Below the pieces are notes generated by a model. The model ran no database searches. It was not told the origin of the DNA and was given only the letters and a program-made list of their open reading frames with translations. Of a DNA stretch of 24,423 bases, positions 23,925 to 24,423 are shown one piece after another. The stretch covers positions 1 to 24,423 of the forward strand of contig DATKXG010000220.1 in assembly GCA_035529175.1 (NCBI GenBank), written 5' to 3'. The stretch comes from Sva-07 sp035529175 (GTDB taxonomy: Bacteria > Actinomycetota > Acidimicrobiia > Acidimicrobiales > Ilumatobacteraceae). Both the position numbers and the translations under genes were made by a program. How positions within the stretch are numbered: position 1 is the first letter of the stretch; each line of letters opens with the position of its first letter.

Positions 23925-24423
23925 TCAGCCCTGCATCCGCTCGCGCCAGGCCTCGGGCTTCAGCCCGAGCTCGACCATCCGTTCGGCGGCCCAGATCGGC
24001 GGTTCGAAGTCGCCGCCCGCCTGCATCTGACGCACCTGATCGCCGTCCTCGGCCCACACGTGGCACGTGTTCAGGTTGAACTTCCATGCCATCTCGCGCT
24101 GTTCGGGCGACGGCTCCTGCGCCATTCCGCCACCGCGCTTGGCCTGCGAGGCACGCATCGACCACATGCACTGGATCGCCACCGGGGCCATCGCCTGCAG
24201 CAGGGCCGTGGTGTGGGTGCAACCTCGTGGGCCGCCGAACAGCTCGCGTACCTTGTGGGTGAACCCGCGGGCGATCGACAATCCGACGAGCTTGTCGTAG
24301 TGCGGTTCGATGTTCGTGCACGTCGTGTGCGGATGCACCTCGATCCCGACGGTGGCACCGACGATCTCCAGCGTGGGGAATGCGACCTCGAGGTCGATCT
24401 GCATGTGGTGGATCGTCAACGGG
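23925..24423 (-). CDS. DUF2889 family protein, 5' end cut by window edge
   Basis: The frame is open to the right edge, and 165 residues are visible. Motifs are EVHPHTTCTNIEPHYDKLVGLSIARGFTHKV and FGGPRGCTHTTALLQAMAPVA, which match the conserved core of DUF2889 with its Cys and His residues. Family members usually have about 70-80 more residues before this part, so the true start lies beyond 24423. Codon 24417-24419 (TTG) is a formal start but would remove that part. The function is unknown; relatives often lie near acyl-CoA metabolism genes. Here it precedes a quinone oxidoreductase-like gene. Confidence 0.82.
   Translation of the reverse strand, partial: PLTIHHMQIDLEVAFPTLEIVGATVGIEVHPHTTCTNIEPHYDKLVGLSIARGFTHKVRELFGGPRGCTHTTALLQAMAPVAIQCMWSMRASQAKRGGGMAQEPSPEQREMAWKFNLNTCHVWAEDGDQVRQMQAGGDFEPPIWAAERMVELGLKPEAWRERMQG

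Noticed and set aside
24417..24419. TTG as start codon of the DUF2889 gene
   Set aside because: The frame stays open to the window edge, and the family has a further N-terminal part, so the gene is better read as cut by the edge.

Overview
The window is about 24 kb of GC-rich chromosome, with strong G/C preference at third codon positions. It looks actinobacterial. The block recA - miaB - miaA - dapF - hflX - lexA - LysM gene - nrdR, the actinobacterial type of succinyl-DAP aminotransferase, and LexA boxes of the CGAAC-N4-GTTYG type all point to Actinomycetota. Several family members (DUF2889, DUF983-like, SnoaL/LEH) suggest a deep branch such as Acidimicrobiia (Ilumatobacter-like). That placement is inference. 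There is no plasmid, phage or CRISPR signature; the one clear mobile element is an intein.

Left part (1-7.6 kb): nucleotide metabolism and SOS control. A B12-dependent ribonucleotide reductase gene (nrdJ, minus strand, 3' end outside the window) carries a 399-residue intein with two LAGLIDADG motifs, inserted directly before the radical cysteine of the enzyme. Upstream of nrdJ is a 319-nt non-coding region with an inverted pair of DnaA-box-like 9-mers. Next come a molybdopterin oxidoreductase (minus), a RibD-type reductase (plus), nrdR (minus), a small membrane-anchored LysM protein resembling the YneA/ChiZ cell-division inhibitors (minus), and the divergent lexA (plus). Two LexA operators lie between the last two.

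Middle part (7.6-14.4 kb): a minus-strand operon read miaB > chorismate mutase > miaA > dapF > hflX > dapC > Pro-rich membrane protein. Four of these genes (miaA-dapF-hflX-dapC) are joined by three successive ATGA stop/start overlaps. They combine tRNA modification (MiaA makes i6A37, MiaB methylthiolates it), lysine/peptidoglycan DAP synthesis (DapC, DapF), and ribosome rescue (HflX). DapF has Ser where the first catalytic Cys is expected.

Right-centre (14.4-19.5 kb): an ECF sigma factor overlaps a membrane protein that is probably its regulator, with an extracytoplasmic beta-barrel-like domain. A small membrane protein and a VOC protein follow. recA then has a perfect LexA operator 135 nt upstream, and no recX follows it. 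A DUF983-like zinc-ribbon membrane protein is divergent from a four-TM protein.

Right part (19.5-24.4 kb): a LEH/SnoaL-like enzyme and an acyl-CoA dehydrogenase are divergent, with a 47-nt near-perfect palindrome between them. The acyl-CoA dehydrogenase is coupled (ATGA) to a beta-lactamase-fold serine hydrolase. A 33-nt hairpin separates this from two minus-strand tRNA genes, His(GTG) and Lys(CTT). The window ends with a zinc-free quinone oxidoreductase-like enzyme and the 3' part of a DUF2889 gene running off the right edge.
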